Source: Arthrobacter sp. H35-D1 (GTDB lineage: Bacteria; Actinomycetota; Actinomycetes; Actinomycetales; Micrococcaceae). Taken from it: a DNA stretch of 64,000 bases. The notes beneath the pieces were generated by a model, which was not told the DNA's origin, did no database searches, and saw nothing but the letters and a program-made list of their open reading frames with translations. Within the stretch, counting starts at the first letter, position 1. Each line of letters opens with the position of its first letter. The stretch lies in the NCBI RefSeq assembly GCF_030063185.1, contig NZ_JASISP010000023.1, positions 1-64,000 of the forward strand, given 5' to 3'. The translations under genes and the position numbers were made by a program. This document shows positions 62,838-64,000 of this stretch, piece by piece.

Positions 62838-63539
62838 ATGAAGATCCGCAACGTCACGCTCACAGTCCACGATCTCGCTGCGGCGGTGACGTTCTACCGC
62901 AATGTTCTGGACATGTGCGTCGAGGAGAATGCGGACAACGCGGTGGTCCAAGCTGGTTCAAGCCGATTGTCATTGATTCAAGGGGAGCCCTTCGACGGCG
63001 TGCACCACGTGGCCTTCGGCATCCTGCCGGCGGATTTCGAGCTCGCCCACGCCTGGCTCTCCGCACGGGTTCCCCTGCTCGTCAATGACGGCGCTGCGGT
63101 CATTGTTGGTTCCGGCGGCTGGAACTCGCGTTCGTTGTACTTTCTGGGACCGGAAGACATCATCTTGGAGCTCATCGCCCGCAACGCCGACGCTGATGCT
63201 GATCCTGATCCTGATGCGAAGCCCGGCAACCGGGAAAGCCCGCGCATCCTCTCGATCAGTGAAATTGGAATCGCCGTGCCCGATGTACAGGCAGCAGTCG
63301 AGCGACTGTCCGGGGAGCTGGGAATCCCGCCGTTTTACGATCAAGATGAGAACTTTGCCCCTCTGGGAAACCACGATGGTCTCCTGATCGTGGTCCACCA
63401 GGACCGGATCTGGTTCCCCACCACGTCGCTGCGCCCGGCCCGCGGTCCGCTGGCAGTAGAGATTGATTCCTCGACCACGAACACCCAGCTGAACGTGTCC
63501 CCGACAATATCGATCACCACCGCCGGCAGCACCCGCTAG
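62838..63539 (+). CDS. VOC (glyoxalase/dioxygenase) superfamily protein
   Basis: A 233-residue protein with two vicinal-oxygen-chelate modules. The first opens IRNVTLTVHDLAAAVTFYRN and ends GPEDIILELIARN. The second opens ISEIGIAVPDVQAAVERLSG. They are joined by a linker of repeated Asp-Ala and Asp-Pro pairs coded by near-identical CTGATS repeats. Function and metal are not predictable. Its stop overlaps the convergent hydrolase stop by 4 nt. Confidence 0.85.
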   Translation: MKIRNVTLTVHDLAAAVTFYRNVLDMCVEENADNAVVQAGSSRLSLIQGEPFDGVHHVAFGILPADFELAHAWLSARVPLLVNDGAAVIVGSGGWNSRSLYFLGPEDIILELIARNADADADPDPDAKPGNRESPRILSISEIGIAVPDVQAAVERLSGELGIPPFYDQDENFAPLGNHDGLLIVVHQDRIWFPTTSLRPARGPLAVEIDSSTTNTQLNVSPTISITTAGSTR

Positions 63540-64000
63540 AACGGAAAGCGTGCGGCGTCGGGGTCGTGGGTTGGCACCACGCGCACTGCCCCGCGTATGG
63601 CGTGCAGTCGATGCAGCGTGCGGAAGGTCTCTGCCCTGTCCTCGTCCACGAGATTCCCGGGGAAGGACGCTTTTTGCCGAATGTGTTCGACCTGCAGGGA
63701 ATGCCAGGCGGCATCACCGGCGAGCAGCACGGGCCCGCGCGCGGTGTGCAGGAGCACGCCGACACTGCCCGGCGTGTGGCCGGGCAAGTCGACCAAGGTG
63801 ACCGATCCGTCGTCGAACAGGTCATGGCTGCGTGCGAACGTGAGCACCGGCGGCCCGTCGAGTTCATACTCGTCGATCGGGCGGCCGCGCACGGCGTTGC
63901 GCACCCCACCCACCGGGGCAAGATCTCCCGTCATCGCCCAGTCCAGTTCGGTGGCGTGGATGCGCATCGGCAGCTCCAGCAGGTCCAGAAGTCCGGCGAC
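63536..64000 (-). CDS. Metallo-beta-lactamase-fold hydrolase, C-terminal part (cut by window edge)
   Basis: The frame stays open to base 64000, adding VAGLLDLLELP before MRIHATELDW, so the true start and the HxHxDH motif lie outside. The visible part has VDLPGHTPGSVGVLLH, the bridging Asp in LLAGDAAWHS and the last metal His in VPTHDPDA. These fit MBL-fold hydrolases of the lactonase/glyoxalase II kind. The substrate is unknown. Confidence 0.85.
   Translation of the reverse strand, partial: VAGLLDLLELPMRIHATELDWAMTGDLAPVGGVRNAVRGRPIDEYELDGPPVLTFARSHDLFDDGSVTLVDLPGHTPGSVGVLLHTARGPVLLAGDAAWHSLQVEHIRQKASFPGNLVDEDRAETFRTLHRLHAIRGAVRVVPTHDPDAARFPF

Overview
The window is a high-GC actinobacterial chromosome segment, most likely from Arthrobacter or a close relative in the Micrococcaceae. 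The evidence is frequent GTG/TTG starts, ATGA start/stop overlaps, an NdgR/LtbR-type IclR gene divergent from leuCD, a C50-type carotenoid operon (crtE-B-I-Ye-Yf-Eb), and one gltX beside tRNA-Gln and tRNA-Glu genes. No CRISPR array, rRNA gene or prophage was seen.

Left edge (1-2.7 kb): the 3' end of what looks like an ISAs1-type transposase gene abuts a large single-gene candidate defence protein. That protein joins a HEPN-like domain, a STAND (NB-ARC-like) NTPase, TPR-like repeats and a C-terminal cold-shock domain. This gene and the next are visibly more A/T-rich than the rest of the window.

3-15 kb: a minus-strand cell-surface glycopolymer cluster. It holds a GT2/CDP-glycerol-type transferase fusion, a UDP-ManNAc dehydrogenase, three further glycosyltransferases, a TagGH/Wzm-Wzt-like ABC exporter and a small exported membrane protein. 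Translation is coupled by overlapping starts and stops.

15-28 kb: a DUF3515 lipoprotein, an accessory patch (methyltransferase, APH-like kinase, GNAT, YdeI-like and SAP-domain proteins), then the envelope/phospholipid run ddl-gpsA-plsC-murA. A winged-helix/nuclease-like gene flanked by two related hairpins follows, then leuDC with divergent ndgR.

29-45 kb: an HtrA-like lipoprotein protease preceded by a structured non-coding stretch, a DUF1697 gene, two tandem dynamin-like GTPases, tRNA-Gln and tRNA-Glu, a HAD hydrolase, gltX, a zeta-like toxin/antitoxin pair, a NarL-type two-component system, an FAH-family enzyme, an FNT transporter and an MscS channel.

44-46.6 kb: ilvE and leuB. The same 15-bp operator-like palindrome lies before leuB and between leuC and ndgR, so NdgR probably controls both arms of leucine synthesis.

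46.7-55.6 kb: a MarR regulator, the lycopene-elongase/epsilon-cyclase (decaprenoxanthin-type) carotenoid genes and a photolyase form one minus-strand unit, with a divergent SDR-DUF2867 gene upstream.

55.6-64 kb: a second NarL-type two-component system, a GNAT gene, a LolD/MacB-like ABC exporter, a small membrane protein, a methyltransferase that seems to lack its SAM-binding core, a VOC protein and a metallo-beta-lactamase-fold gene cut by the right edge.
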